A DNA stretch of 64,000 nt. Origin: Azorinus chamasolen (taxonomy: Eukaryota; Mollusca; Bivalvia; Cardiida; Solecurtidae). Location: the NCBI GenBank assembly GCA_963576725.1, contig OY755241.1, positions 28,398,853 to 28,462,852 on the forward strand. Direction: 5' to 3'. The translations under genes and the position numbers were made by a program. Positions 12,801 through 20,309 of this stretch are shown here, piece after piece; positions within the stretch are counted from its first letter, which is position 1, and each line of letters starts with the position of its first letter. The notes under the pieces were generated by a model. The model was not told the origin of the DNA. It saw only the letters and a program-made list of their open reading frames with translations, and did no database searches.

Positions 12801-15730
12801 GTAATTTAGTGGCCGTTATAGAGAGGTGTTACTGTATATACTAATACTGCACGATTACTACGAGCTTCTTGTGACAACCATTGTCCACTTACCCATAAAT
12901 TAGAATGGTTGCAACTTCTATAAATAGAAAAGTGTAGTCCAGCTCAACACTCGAAATCGAAACTATATTATAGTCAAACAACTAGGTCTGACGGGTCATG
13001 GGTTCGCCGAGTTCATTTTTAAGGGAGAAAAATTCATTTTTTTCGGATATCCACATGCCATTTATAAAAGAAAATGTTCAGTTATATGTATAAATAATAA
13101 GCGCATTAATTATCGGAAATATAGCGTAGTGGATAAGTCGTAAGACCATAAAGAAGTATATGATCGGCGAACATTTTATTAGGCGCAGGTTCGAGTCTCG
13201 CATCAACCTAAAATCTTTTTTTTGCTATAATATTAAGGAAAGTCCCCTTAAGAGCATTAGTTTTGTTGTGCATAAAGAAGACACTTGTACAAGACATTTG
13301 CTAAAAAATATACTGATATTCATACTGTAGCATCGATTTATTATTGAAAATATGGCTAATATAGGACTCGAACTCACACAAAGGCACCATTCCCTAACAT
13401 AGACGAACATGTGCATAAATGGCCAATACAATTATACAATCTGACATAAAATATTACTCTACTATTCATTCAAAATGAAAAACAAAAGTTTAAGGTCGAC
13501 ACGGGATTCGAACCCACGCTCAATAAAAAACTACTCTCGCAATGTCTTCTGCGTACCTAGACTTTACCCACTGCGCTAAACTGCTGACAACGATTCCGCC
13601 TTCAATTTTATCTTATATACTAAACTGGTCTGTTTCAAAAAATGGTCCGAGAACATGCGGAATTCTGATCCCCCTAAAAAATGGACTCGGCTGACCTTTG
13701 ACACGTCAGACCTAGTTGTTTGACTATACAACTCTATAAGGTAAACACCGTTTGCGGTACACGCCTCTAAACAAGGTAAACACCGCCCACAGTACACACA
13801 GCACCAGCAGTACACGCCTCTATACAAGGTAATCACCGCCCACAGTACACTCCCATAATTATACAAGTTAAACAGCACTCATAGCAGACGTCTCCTACAC
13901 ATGGTAAACATAATATATACAATATGCTCGAGAAGCTAGTACAGCTTTCTTCTGGATAAACATGTCCTTTCGCCTTTAAGACATTGCATTGTCGGTTAAT
14001 TAGAATACATGTATGTATATAACACCTTGATTAAGGTATTAAGAGAAACAAACTGATTTTCTTCGACATAAGCATTCGATCGAAGTTAAATGCAGTTAGG
14101 CATAACAGGTTCATTGCTAAGGTAATTTTCGAAACATGTTGCAAAGCGAAGACAGTGGGTCATTATTATAGTGTCATATCAGTGCTGGTGCCTCACAAAT
14201 CATCATCCCTTAGAAACAATGGAGGGGCATATATCAGATCTTTACTTTTACATAACAAGTAGAAATAGAGTGAGTGAGTTGGGTTTTATTGAACCGCGAC
14301 ACTGAATAGCGCTGATAAATGATGAGATGATATGATAATGAAGGATGATTTCAGGAAGAAGATTTCGGCTAATCTCATTCCCTGCAAAGCAACGCATGGG
14401 ATCAAAACCACCAGCATGCCTTCCTTTTAGCTATTAGCAGAGTAGGAATAGATTATCCAACGATGTTAGTTGCAGTAACCACATCTAACAAAATCACAAG
14501 TCTAGAGTAGGCTAAATACAATGTGTAAACTTATGTTTCTGTTAGAGATCTAAATTCACTGGAGACTGTCTATTTGTTTTATCAGGGTCCATGCTTATAA
14601 AGCTTTTAGTTGAGTCTGAGTTTCGTTCTCAAGCTTTTGATTGGTCAGATTTGAGTTCTAAAGCTTTTGATTGGTCAGATTTGAGCCAAAGGCTCAAATC
14701 TGACCAATCAAAAGCTTGAGAACGTACTCAGACTCAAATAAAAGTTTTATAAGCATGGACCCAGACCTTTGCAGTCGATACTTCGACATTTTAATAAAGA
14801 AGAATTAATGCCTCTTTAACCCTTTCGATCCCAGCATTGTCGTCTGCGGGGCATAGTTTCGTTTAGTTTTAGTGTAAGTGTGTGCACTTCTTCTATTTTC
14901 TTTATAAAACAGTAAACAGAGTGTCAAACAGTTTGGATCTTGATGTGACGCCGAATTACTCGGCGTCTCATCTGGATCCAAACTGTTTTCATGTGATATC
15001 ATAAACCCGTCATTGTGGCACGAAAGGGATTAAGCAGGTGACTGCTTAATGCAAGGTGAAAAGCATGCAGAAACTTTCTAGCAAGAGCTTTCTGCATGAC
15101 TTTCGCCATGCATTAAGCTACTACGTGTTTTATAGACCGATAATGACACTTCTTTAGTGTTCGAACTATCTGGTGTTACTTTACTTGAATACGACTATGC
15201 TGATGCTTTTTGGTGAATACAGTAAAACCTCTGTATAACGGCCACTTAATTACATCAAGTATTTTGTGTTAAAGGCAGGTGGTTGCTTAAAGCAAGGTGA
15301 AAGTAAAACAGAACGCTCCTATGAGAGCGTTTTGTTTTACTTTCACATTGCTTTAAGCTGTCACCTGCCCTAAATACCATCTAATTGAGACATTCAACAT
15401 TGGACAGCCGGGCTTGTCACAGGGCATAGTCAATCTTTATAAAGGAATTTGATTGGAATCTCTAGAATAAAGAAGAGCTAAACATATCCTGTAGTGACTG
15501 TTTTCAAGTTTTCGCTATATAAAAATTCGTTATATCAGAGCGTTATATAAATGTGGTTTAATAATATTCGTTATAAGTGAGTTCCACTGTATATATTGTG
15601 TTATGGCTTACAATAGGTAGACAACTCCGCTATACTGGAGTGTAAGAAGGCAATCGACCTGACTCACAAGGACTTCATGAAATTGGGAGAAAACAAACCA
15701 GGCTTTGGAGAGGAAATCTTTAAGGACTAG
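825..15730 (+). CDS. Phytanoyl-CoA dioxygenase (PhyH) family gene, 8 coding exons, 285 aa
   Basis: Exons 825-834, 2671-2749, 4981-5059, 6316-6518, 8344-8434, 9251-9380, 12249-12400 and 15617-15730 join in frame (858 nt, stop TAG 15728-15730). Every junction is GT-AG. The product matches the PhyH fold of Fe(II)/2-oxoglutarate oxygenases. The facial triad is H120-x-D122 (in HLWHQDYG) plus H209 (in LLHSSGNN), and R219 or R220 is the likely 2-oxoglutarate ligand. Family members hydroxylate small molecules or acyl-CoAs. The overall look recalls animal proteins labelled L-proline trans-4-hydroxylase-like, but the substrate cannot be read from sequence. No signal peptide or membrane segment is seen, so it is probably soluble. 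ATG825 is the first in-frame Met after a stop at 756-758 and has a good context (AAGATGG). Upstream ATGs at 755 and 772 are out of frame and could act as uORFs. Introns are full of MITEs and minisatellites, yet all exons are intact. Confidence 0.9.
1198..1640 (+). repeat. Degenerate tandem repeat, ~141-bp unit, about 3 copies
   Basis: The phrase 'gccaata...aaatttacgg' recurs at about 1198, 1339 and 1480, followed each time by 'acatttgaccttg' and 'atatgaa...gta..ttaaaagttat'. It is of the 'GACCTTGACC' molluscan repeat type. It sits in PhyH intron 1. Confidence 0.6.
2080..2329 (-). mobile_element. TTAA MITE, subfamily C, copy 1
   Basis: It is bounded by TTAA, with ends TTAACCATTCTCTTGC and GCAAGCGAAGGGTTAA. 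The hairpin core is GAGACAGCTCCTGCAGGAGC. Five more copies lie at 37834, 48825, 51007, 53468 and 56815. Confidence 0.85.
2407..2651 (+). mobile_element. TTAA MITE, subfamily E, upstream of PhyH exon 2
   Basis: It runs from TTAACCTTTACCTC through the hairpin (CAGACGGTTCCAGTAGGAGC) to a right part with ATTAATATTCATGGAGTAA and GGATTAA. It ends 19 bp before exon 2. Confidence 0.7.
2671..2749 (+). CDS. PhyH exon 2, residues 4-30
   Basis: The acceptor is TCTCTTACAG and the donor AG|GTACGAG. Only one phase is open, encoding YNYSEEFVVNETIKNSFDKY and then GCVMI, the usual N-terminal helix and strand of PhyH proteins ('...Y.E.GY.vi.'). A TTAA MITE ends 19 bp before the exon, and another begins 14 bp after it. 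Confidence 0.88.
2764..2962 (+). mobile_element. TTAA MITE, subfamily D, downstream of PhyH exon 2
   Basis: The ends are TTAACCATTTCCTCC and GAGGGAAAGGGTTAA. The hairpin arms are AAACCATGGTGATAAATAG and its decayed complement, followed by 'tttggtagattcattcaaagagg'. It starts 14 bp after the exon 2 boundary. Confidence 0.8.
3262..3648 (+). repeat. Minisatellite of acc/ttta-rich ~19-bp units (38-bp dimers)
   Basis: The units alternate 'ctacctttacctcacaag' and 'ccaacatttaccacttaag'. There are about 10 dimers, in PhyH intron 2. Confidence 0.85.
3649..3929. other. T-rich intron sequence, nothing recognised
   Basis: A 104-codon frame here is low-complexity, with V/C runs and no domain or family signal. 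It is taken as chance. Confidence 0.5.
3930..4135 (+). mobile_element. Subfamily D MITE, degraded ends
   Basis: The D hairpin (GAAACCATTGTGATAGATAA / TTATTACAATGGTTTC) and the D right part 'ctccttttcggtagatttat' are clear. The TTAA boundaries are lost. Confidence 0.6.
4170..4925. mobile_element. Foldback element with ~110-bp inverted arms upstream of PhyH exon 3
   Basis: The arm at about 4180-4295 is the reverse complement of about 4805-4920. Shared blocks include GCAGACTCGGTTTTATTGAG / CTCAATAAAACCGAGTCTGC-type and CATGGGCAGT / ACTGCCCATG. A third partial copy of the arm lies at 4600-4650. The element ends about 55 bp before exon 3. Confidence 0.65.
4981..5059 (+). CDS. PhyH exon 3, residues 30-56
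   Basis: A strong pyrimidine-rich acceptor (TTTTTTTTATTCCAG) precedes NLLSKKEVSHIIECLSSDEY. The donor is GGG|GTAGGG at 5060, and the exon ends in phase 0. A donor further downstream is possible, because the frame stays open to 5182, but GTAGGG gives the phase exon 4 needs. Confidence 0.82.
5270..5335 (+). mobile_element. Hairpin core of subfamily A, relic
   Basis: AAACAGTTTGG, then AGACGCCGAG, CGACGTCTCA and a decayed right arm. It is a relic of the GGATCC/CGAG hairpin found intact at 14932 and 62430. Confidence 0.5.
5490..5532 (+). repeat. tRNA-like B-box fragment
   Basis: The stretch GTGGGTTCGAAGCCCGGTCG resembles a tRNA T-arm or Pol III B box. No A box is convincing upstream. It is probably the remains of a tRNA-derived SINE. 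Confidence 0.3.
5775..5960 (+). mobile_element. Subfamily E MITE, degraded
   Basis: 'gcctttgcaaatacagtagacccagatcagacgg' matches the E left arm. The right part carries the conserved 'atgaatattcatgga' block. The TTAA ends are not clear. Confidence 0.5.
6094..6296 (+). mobile_element. Pogo-like MITE family P, upstream of PhyH exon 4
   Basis: Terminal repeats CAGTAAAACCTCTCTATAAC and its inverse, TA duplicated on both sides, and a nearly perfect palindrome. It ends 19 bp before exon 4, so its right end provides part of the 3' splice region. Confidence 0.88.
6316..6518 (+). CDS. PhyH exon 4, residues 57-124, carries the HxD metal site
   Basis: The acceptor is TTATCACAG and the donor GG|GTAAGA. 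The exon encodes the core strands and, at its end, HLWHQDYG with H120 and D122, two of the three iron ligands. The exon lies between two copies of the same pogo-like MITE (ending 19 bp upstream, starting 35 bp downstream). The branch-point and pyrimidine region of the acceptor must overlap the MITE end. Confidence 0.92.
6554..6756 (+). mobile_element. Pogo-like MITE family P, downstream of PhyH exon 4
   Basis: Same termini and TA target as the copy at 6094. The core AGAACGCTCCTATAGGAGCG is perfect. It begins 35 bp after exon 4. Confidence 0.88.
6760..7565 (+). repeat. AT-rich array of 'cgttatatcca' units
   Basis: Degenerate ~18-bp units (ttCGTTATATCCacaatc) cover 6760-7170 and 7310-7565. They resemble the inner part of pogo-type ends, from which they may derive. 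Confidence 0.7.
7176..7310 (+). mobile_element. Palindromic MITE family I, degraded copy inside the array
   Basis: Ends 'tatgtccagatcagaata' and 'cgcatcttatctggacctct' are inverted. The inner part 'agggtttagtgaagaaataaa' is shared with copies at 49423 and 63640. Confidence 0.6.
7980..8215 (-). pseudogene. Tc1/mariner transposase C-terminus, decayed
   Basis: Read on the minus strand, a frame with stops gives the 'PVEHV' and 'LDG' pieces of the usual NPIEHVWD..L block. The open part MPDAGINNLVNSMRWRCTAV then leads to the 'GHVRYW' ending, which matches the 'NSMRRRC.A.I...GGHTRY' tail of Tc1-like transposases. No terminal repeats are identified. It is in PhyH intron 4. Confidence 0.6.
8344..8434 (+). 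CDS. PhyH exon 5, residues 124-154
   Basis: The acceptor is TTTGCGCTAG and the donor CAG|GTATGT. It encodes YWYDNGCLFPDMVTVFIAMD and then KCEKANGCLQ, the strand and 'D....NG.l' turn that in PhyH enzymes precedes the 'PGSH' motif of the next exon. Confidence 0.92.
8452..8945 (+). repeat. Minisatellite 'gaacactgatattatctaat'
   Basis: About 24 degenerate ~20-bp units begin immediately after exon 5. Variant forms are 'gagcactgatattatatg' and 'ggtcactgatatcta'. Confidence 0.85.
9251..9380 (+). CDS. PhyH exon 6, residues 155-198, PGSH motif
   Basis: The acceptor is TTGTTTACCAG and the donor CCAG|GTAATA. It starts with YLPGSHKCGRIEHH, the typical PGSH motif after the metal-binding strands, then a helical charged segment. 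It ends one base into the Gly codon of the 'pGD' turn. Confidence 0.92.
9420..9545 (+). repeat. CA-rich low-complexity stretch
   Basis: It consists of 'acacac' runs mixed with 'gcacgc/gctcac'. The antisense ORF across it is cysteine-rich only because of the repeat. Confidence 0.8.
9597..9820 (+). mobile_element. TTAA MITE, subfamily G, copy 1
   Basis: TTAACTCTTTCACCGCCAA and TTGGCGCCGAAGGGGTTAA form the ends. The core hairpin is reduced. The second copy is at 24984. Confidence 0.8.
10206..10430 (+). mobile_element. TTAA MITE, subfamily E
   Basis: TTAACCCTTTCCCTC to CAGGGAAAAGGTTAA. The hairpin is GCAAACAGAGTAGACCCAG / GGGTCTACTTTGTTTGC. It is nearly the same length as the copy at 17388. Confidence 0.85.
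10431..11335. other. PhyH intron 6 middle, nothing firm
   Basis: Only a short inverted pair (GGCTTCCTTCT / AAAAGGAAGCC, 10530-10555) stands out. No coding frame is seen. Confidence 0.5.
11336..11415 (-). repeat. tRNA-like sequence (SINE or tRNA pseudogene)
   Basis: The minus strand has GGAGTGGCCGAGCGGGCTAA (A box like Leu/Ser tRNAs) and GGGGGTTCGAATCC (B box) about 50 bp apart. The acceptor arms do not pair, and an A-run replaces the anticodon arm, so it is not a working tRNA. Confidence 0.5.
11416..12248. other. PhyH intron 6 end, nothing recognised
   Basis: AT-rich, with several short frames lacking family features. No repeat structure is seen. Confidence 0.5.
12249..12400 (+). CDS. PhyH exon 7, residues 198-248, distal His and 2-oxoglutarate Arg
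   Basis: The acceptor is TTATTGCAG. The exon reads GDALIFHSNLLHSSGNN followed by TSEFRRWALLCCYN. H209 is the third iron ligand, and R219/R220 the 2-oxoglutarate contact. The donor is AAAG|GTAAAT. The last 25 bases and the donor resemble the unit of a minisatellite that follows in the intron. If the donor is skipped, the frame stays open for 57 more codons to the TAG at 12572-12574. Confidence 0.92.
12376..12545 (+). repeat. Minisatellite seeded from the end of PhyH exon 7
   Basis: Units of ~33-35 bp (tcgcagtacacgtccatg..cgagaaa..acac) start within the last 25 bp of the exon (GCGCAATACACACCTCTGTC) and run into the intron. The unit length keeps the exon frame open. Confidence 0.8.
12666..12834 (+). 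mobile_element. Pogo-like MITE family P, internally shortened
   Basis: Ends CAGCAAAGCCCCTCTATAAC and the inverse ..GAGAGGTGTTACTG lie within TA. The left inner arm is deleted. Confidence 0.8.
13115..13212 (+). repeat. tRNA-like sequence, SINE head candidate
   Basis: A box TAGCGTAGTGGATAAGTCG and B box GCAGGTTCGAGTCTCGC are 55-60 bp apart, followed by a T-run that could stop Pol III. Confidence 0.5.
13340..13432 (-). repeat. tRNA-like sequence, B box only
   Basis: The minus strand shows TGAGTTCGAGTCCTATATTA. The A-box region is decayed. Confidence 0.35.
13490..13590 (-). repeat. tRNA-like sequence, SINE head candidate
   Basis: The minus strand has AGTTTAGCGCAGTGGGTAAA (A box) and GCGTGGGTTCGAATCCCGTG (B box). 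It is one of three such units within 500 bp. Confidence 0.5.
13731..13905 (+). repeat. Second block of the exon 7-like minisatellite
   Basis: Units 'cagtacacgcctctatacaag|gtaatcaccgcc' match the exon 7 end and donor (caatacacacctctgtcaaag|gtaaataac) over about 32 positions. Three units carry donor-like AAGGTAAAC or AAGGTAATC, at 13738, 13773 and 13826. Confidence 0.75.
13911..14587. other. PhyH intron 7 middle, nothing recognised
   Basis: No palindrome, array or coding frame is seen. Confidence 0.45.
14588..14765 (+). mobile_element. Palindromic MITE family J, copy 1
   Basis: GGGTCCATGCTTATAAAGC and the inverse TTTATAAGCATGGACCC form the ends. Inside, AAGCTTTTGATTGGTCAGAT occurs twice, then inverted. 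Copy 2 is at 50340. Confidence 0.8.
14816..15033 (+). mobile_element. TTAA MITE, subfamily A
   Basis: TTAACCCTTTCGATCCC to GGCACGAAAGGGATTAA. The central hairpin is ACGCCGAATTACTCGGCGTC within AAACAGTTTGGATC arms. Confidence 0.8.
15220..15390 (+). mobile_element. Pogo-like MITE family P, right end missing
   Basis: The left end CAGTAAAACCTCTGTATAAC and the whole hairpin are present. The sequence leaves the family consensus after 'taaataccatctaatt'. Confidence 0.75.
15500..15589 (-). mobile_element. Pogo-type terminal repeat just upstream of PhyH exon 8
   Basis: On the minus strand it begins CAGTGGAACTCACTTATAAC, then repeated 'atataacgaat'. It is flanked by TA at 15590-15591 and is 27 bp from exon 8. 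Confidence 0.6.
15617..15730 (+). CDS. PhyH exon 8, residues 249-285 and stop
   Basis: The acceptor is GGCTTACAATAG. The exon encodes a lysine-rich C-terminal helix ending KPGFGEEIFKD and TAG. A pogo-like terminal repeat ends 27 bp upstream. No AATAAA lies in the next 150 bp. The nearest AATAAA signals are inside or beyond the transposon at 16001-16993, so the 3' UTR may include transposon sequence. Confidence 0.85.
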   Translation, partial: VDNSAILECKKAIDLTHKDFMKLGENKPGFGEEIFKD

Positions 15731-15880
15731 CTGGAGTATCGTGAGTAACTCACCACCTAGCAGCAGTAACAGGAGGAACTCACCACCTACTGTATATACG
15801 GAGAAGTGTCGCCCCTTTGTGAATGATGGACGCTTTTAGCAGGAATGACAAAACTGCACCAATACTAATACGACCAACTA

Positions 15881-17202
15881 CAGTTGAACTTCAATATCTC
15901 GAACTTCAATATATTGACTTCAAGGGACTTTACAAGTTACTTCGGTATAACAGATATTCGAGTCATCCGTATTCTAATCTGGACCATTTCTCAAGTTAAC
16001 AACTTATTATTATAACGCAAAGTAAAATCCTCGATTTTGATTGGTCAGTTAGCTATGTATAAAAGCCGTGTATCCCTCTAAATTCTGATGTATATACGGA
16101 GTCATGAGCAACAATGGAATTTCCCCCGCCGAGTGCCTCGCTTCCTTGATATAACAAAATAAAAATGGCCGACGAGCTTCACTTCGTCGATTCGATTCAA
16201 ACAACCGCTCTCAAACGAAATAACAAGAGTTTGGGGGGAAAAAGGTTATCCATTTAGAAACATTTTTGTTATAGTTGTTGTATAACAATGTAAATGAACC
16301 CTATATGTGGCGAAGGTCTTATTCTGCTTTGATGCTGCAAATGTTGTCAAAGTGCTTGTGCACGTACCGATTAGCCCCCAAACCCCGCTTTTACAAATAT
16401 AATCCACACCCAATTCGATTCAGATTTTATTTATGTACATGCACAGTACACATACCTGTAAATTGCAGTATAGCCGCTCCTTCCAACGCCCATTGTTTGA
16501 ATATTATAAAACCGTCATTTTGACGTCATCCAAATGACGTCGGAAAATTGCGCCAAAATTCCCATGATTACGTTAAATAGTGTCTGCTTAACCGCTGATC
16601 TGCTGAAAGTTTTACTAACGTCTGATTCTTTCAATCCTTTGATAAACTAATGCACTTGGAAGATCCCTTTCTATCCACAAATATAATGAACTGGTTTTTA
16701 TACACGATGAACTAGGGTTGCAGAGTGATATATAAGCCCTTACCTTACAGTAAGAGGCCCCTGAGGGGAAGCAAAACGACGCCTACATTAACAACGCTAA
16801 TTAACTGCTACAAATATTAAACTTTGCAGTATAATAAAATCGTTATACAGATCATTGGCGGGATATCTGACTTTTTATTTCCTGCTGAGGAAAATGCATG
16901 TAGCCCTCGCCTAACGGCTCGGGCAACATGATTTTTCTCAGCAGGAAACAAAAAGTCAGATACCCCGCCAATGATCTGTATAACTAATAATGTAGGTCTT
17001 AAGTAATGCTGAAAGTTCATGTATCATACAGATGCTTTCAGCATTACTTCCGTCCTGCATTAAGCTATCACATGTGTTTCTAGATATGTGTAGAGATACA
17101 GTTTAGAATAATTCTGTATTGTACATTTTGGAAGGACCGAAATTTACTTTGAGTTATCCAGACGTTCAGGGTATCCGATTTCGTTATATCGAAGTTCAAC
17201 TG
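15881..17202. mobile_element. Pogo-type element interrupted by a ~990-bp insertion
   Basis: The left part (CAGTTGAACTTCAATATCTC, 15881-16000) and right part (..TTATATCGAAGTTCAACTG, about 17110-17202) are inverted repeats of each other. They are separated by the element at 16001-16993 and a small P-type hairpin relic (17010-17080). Confidence 0.6.
16001..16993 (+). mobile_element. ~990-bp non-autonomous element X, copy 1
   Basis: It is nearly identical to 54087-55077 from AACTTATTATTATAACGC to TATAACTAATAATGT, which form loose inverted ends. A ~50-bp stem at the right (16850-16980, TCAGATA / GCAGGAAA arms) encloses AGCCCTCGCCTAACGGCTCG. TGACGTCA-like palindromes lie at 16520-16540. No coding capacity is shared by the two copies beyond short frames. 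Confidence 0.8.
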
Positions 17203-17387
17203 TTGTGTGAGACTGACTCAGGCATGGTTCATTCTTACCTTTACACGAATTCTAGAACTATTCGAGCGATTCTGTGTTAGTATTGCAAACAGGATATCAT
17301 TTCTTTCATTGACTCAATACCGTGCCCATAACATGATCAGTGAGTGGACCTTGTAACTGTTGTTGACTGTTCAGAATTGATGATTTG

Positions 17388-17634
17388 TTAACTCTTTCCT
17401 TCATATAAACGCATTTTCACGCATCTGCAAACAGAGTAGACCCAGATCAGATGGCTCCTAGAGGAGCCATCTGATCAGGGTCTGCTCTATTTGCAAATAG
17501 AATTTGATATTTCTGTTTTTTTTTTAATTTTCTAAATGATTACAATGTCACACCTGTCATAGTTCAATATAATTATTTTGTTCATGAATAATCAGTAGAT
17601 ATTGAAATTAACATAGAGCAGGGGAAAGAGTTAA
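17388..17634 (+). mobile_element. TTAA MITE, subfamily E
   Basis: TTAACTCTTTCCTTC to AGGGGAAAGAGTTAA. The hairpin CAGATGGCTCCTAGAGGAGC has long arms. Confidence 0.85.
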
Positions 17635-18337
17635 AGCATATGGCAATCTGTTTAATGTGTTGCTGACCTTGTAAATTCTTAATTAACTTGAAATAAATAA
17701 AACGTTTTGCTATATTTCGATTTTTTATTTAACCCAAAAACCCTTTTCAACCCATGCACTATTGTGCTCTAAGTCTCATTATGGGTATATAAGGCAGGTG
17801 GTAGCTTAATGCTCCTATAACATATTTCTGCATTACCTTTGCCCTGCATTAAGTAACCACTTGCTATTTAACCTACGTTAAATTAATGAATGGTCGCTTA
17901 GGACAGGTTCTACAGTAAGCATGAGTTGTATTCCCATGCGAAAACAAGGCAATGTGAAATTATTATCTCAAGGGCTTAGTGAAATATTGTAACTACAATC
18001 AAAGGGACCAAGTGTGGATCCTGATCAGACACCGATAACCCAGACTATTTGACACAATGGTCATGTTTTAATGTTTAATGTTTTCCTTATCCTGATTGTA
18101 GCCATGGTACTGCATTTAGATTTCAGACTATAAAGGTATAAACTGTTAGCTGTTAGCCGTGGTACTGTATGTGCTTATACAATTCGCTTTAAAAATTCAC
18201 ATAATACATATTCGTGTAAGAACAACGTTATAATGCAGCCTAATTAAATTAACTTCTATAGTTGTATATGAATATATGCAGAACTTATAGACTCACATCT
18301 ATATTATTCAATACGTAGTTCTAAACACAAGGCAGAT
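17635..18337. other. Intergenic; one degraded P-type relic
   Basis: 17780-17915 keeps 'ggcaggtggtagcttaatgc', 'ctgcattaagtaaccactt' and a decayed TACAGTA end. The rest shows nothing. Confidence 0.5.
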
Positions 18338-18690
18338 ATTATTCAGACAGCTCTTACATGAGCTGTCTGGTCTCTCCTATATGAGCTGTCTGAGTTTTCC
18401 TACATGAGCTGTCTGGTCAGAATGCACTCTATTATCAGACAGCTCTTACACAAGATGTTTGAACAGGATCCACTCTGTTATCAGACAGCTCTTACATGAG
18501 CTGTCTGATCTCTCTTACATGATCTGTCTGATCTCTCTTACATGATCTGTCTGATCTCTCCTACATGATCTGTCTGATCTCTCCTACATGAGCTGTCTGA
18601 TCTCTCTTACATAAACTGTCTGGTCAGGATCCACTCTGTTAGCAGACATCTCCTACATGAGCCGTCTGGTCTAGATCCACTGTGTTTGCA
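18338..18690 (+). repeat. Tandem array of MITE hairpin cores
   Basis: Units of ~27-29 bp (cagacagctcttacatgagctgtctgatctct) repeat about 12 times. Each is a copy of the subfamily E centre, and E arm sequence (ATCCACT.TGTTTGC) caps the right side. Confidence 0.85.
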
Positions 18691-19204
18691 AAAGCGCTAA
18701 ATCTATGGAACGAAGGGTAAACAACGCAAAATGAGTATTTAACCATTTAATTAAATGAATATTCATGTCACAATAATGACGTCATGAAGTTTTCATAATG
18801 GTATATGAACACATGAAATGTTTGTTAATGCGTAAACGTTAGAATTACGTCTCCTCCGAGCGACTGGTTTTATTTCTGCATATTTTTATACAAATAATTC
18901 TCAGTTAACAATTTGTCAAATTCCTTGACATTATTTCATATAACAAACATACATGGATACCATCGACGCTGAGAGCTTTCCATATTTTGCCGGATGAGCG
19001 ATGAAGTTTCACCATGGCCCTCTTGTTTATTTGTTTACCTGAATACAAACTGCTGAGTAAGCAGATACAAGCTTGAGTAATTTTGTTCTGTGTTTCTTTA
19101 AACCGCAAAGGCGTGTTACTTTCAAACTTGAACCCATCTTCAGTACCCTCAGTATTGTGATTTTATCGGTATATTAAACAATCTTGGCAGAAACTGTTCA
19201 ATCA

Positions 19205-19280
19205 GATTAGCAAACGGGGCACACTCTGCTCAGACGAGTTCTATCTGATACGGGTCTACATAGTTTGCACAGGCATGAAA
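19205..19280 (+). mobile_element. Subfamily E hairpin, relic
   Basis: 'gcaaacggggcacactctgctcagacgagtt' pairs with 'gatacgggtctacatagtttgc'. Confidence 0.5.
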
Positions 19281-19295
19281 TGAGGTACATAACTG

Positions 19296-19915
19296 TTACC
19301 TACTGGGTACCCGAACCTTCAACCTACTTCGTACCTGAACCTTCAACCTACTGGGTACCGAACCTTCAACCTACTGCGTACTCGAACCTTCAACCTACTG
19401 CGTACCCGAACCTTCAACCTACTGCGTACCAGAACCTTCAACCTAATGGGTACCCGAACCTTCAACCTACTGGGTACCCGAACCTTCAACCTGCTGGGTA
19501 TCCGAACCTTCAACCTACTGCGTACCCGAACCTTCAACCTACTGGGTACCCGAACCTTCAACCTACTGGATACCCGAACCTTGACATGCTGGGTATATAA
19601 TTTGTAATCTGCTGCGTACCTGAACTTTTACCGGTTGGGTAGCTAACCGTAAACCTGCTGGGTACCAAACCTTTAACCTGCTAGGTACCTGAACTTTAAC
19701 CTGCTGGGTACCTGAACTTTAACCTGCTGGGTACCTAACCTTTAACCTGCTGTGTACCTAACCTTTAACCTGCCGGGTACCTGAACTTTAACCTGTTGGG
19801 TAGCTAACCGTTAACCCGCTGGGTACCTAATCTTTAATCTGCTGGGTACCTAACCTTTATTCTGCTGATTACGTGAACTTTAACCTACTGGGTACCTAAC
19901 CTTTAACCTGCTGAG
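19296..19915 (+). repeat. Minisatellite with GGTACC units, 24 bp then 23 bp
   Basis: The first half (to ~19590) repeats 'tactgggtacccgaaccttcaacc' (24 bp), leaving frames open on both strands. The second half repeats 'ctgctgggtacctaacctttaa' (23 bp). The open frame (PNLQPTGY repeats) is a consequence of the unit length. Confidence 0.9.
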
Positions 19916-20110
19916 CAAATTATTTGACACATTTTTCAGCCACTATTTTTTTCAAAATTCAAGCTATAATCAGTTTGTCTACCAATGTGTAATTTAGGTG
20001 TTAAACAGTTTGGATCCTGATGAGACACCGAGTTACTCGGCGTCTCACCTGGATCCAAATTGTTTGCAAAGGTAAACATTGCTCTGCCTTTAGCAGACTC
20101 AAGGCTAAGC
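19905..20110 (+). mobile_element. Subfamily A-related MITE following the array
   Basis: TTTAACCTGCTGAGCAAATT at the left, the intact A hairpin 20002-20070 (GGATCCTGATGAGAC / GTCTCACCTGGATCC), and 'tttagcagactcaaggctaa' at the right. The same architecture occurs at 21374. Confidence 0.6.
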
Positions 20111-20309
20111 AACAATTTAATGTAGTCTCATTTACATTACTCTTTACACGTGTACGGTACTCCTTGTTTAACACAAATTATGTTTTCCAGACTTATAAAC
20201 CCGGAAGTCGGTGTACAAATCGGCGTTTGTCTCATTTGTGGTTATTGTAAAGAAATACTAATTATGATAGATCGTTTAGCCTTACTTGGCATGTAGTACT
20301 TGTTATCAT

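Noticed and set aside
16275..16523. 82-codon ORF shared with 54362-54547
   Set aside because: The shared sequence is element X; the frame is shorter in copy 2 and has no coding signature.
19265..19600. Repeat protein PNLQPTGY octapeptides, 111 codons
   Set aside because: The unit is 24 bp and free of stops on both strands; the neighbouring 23-bp form of the same repeat breaks the frame. It is a minisatellite.
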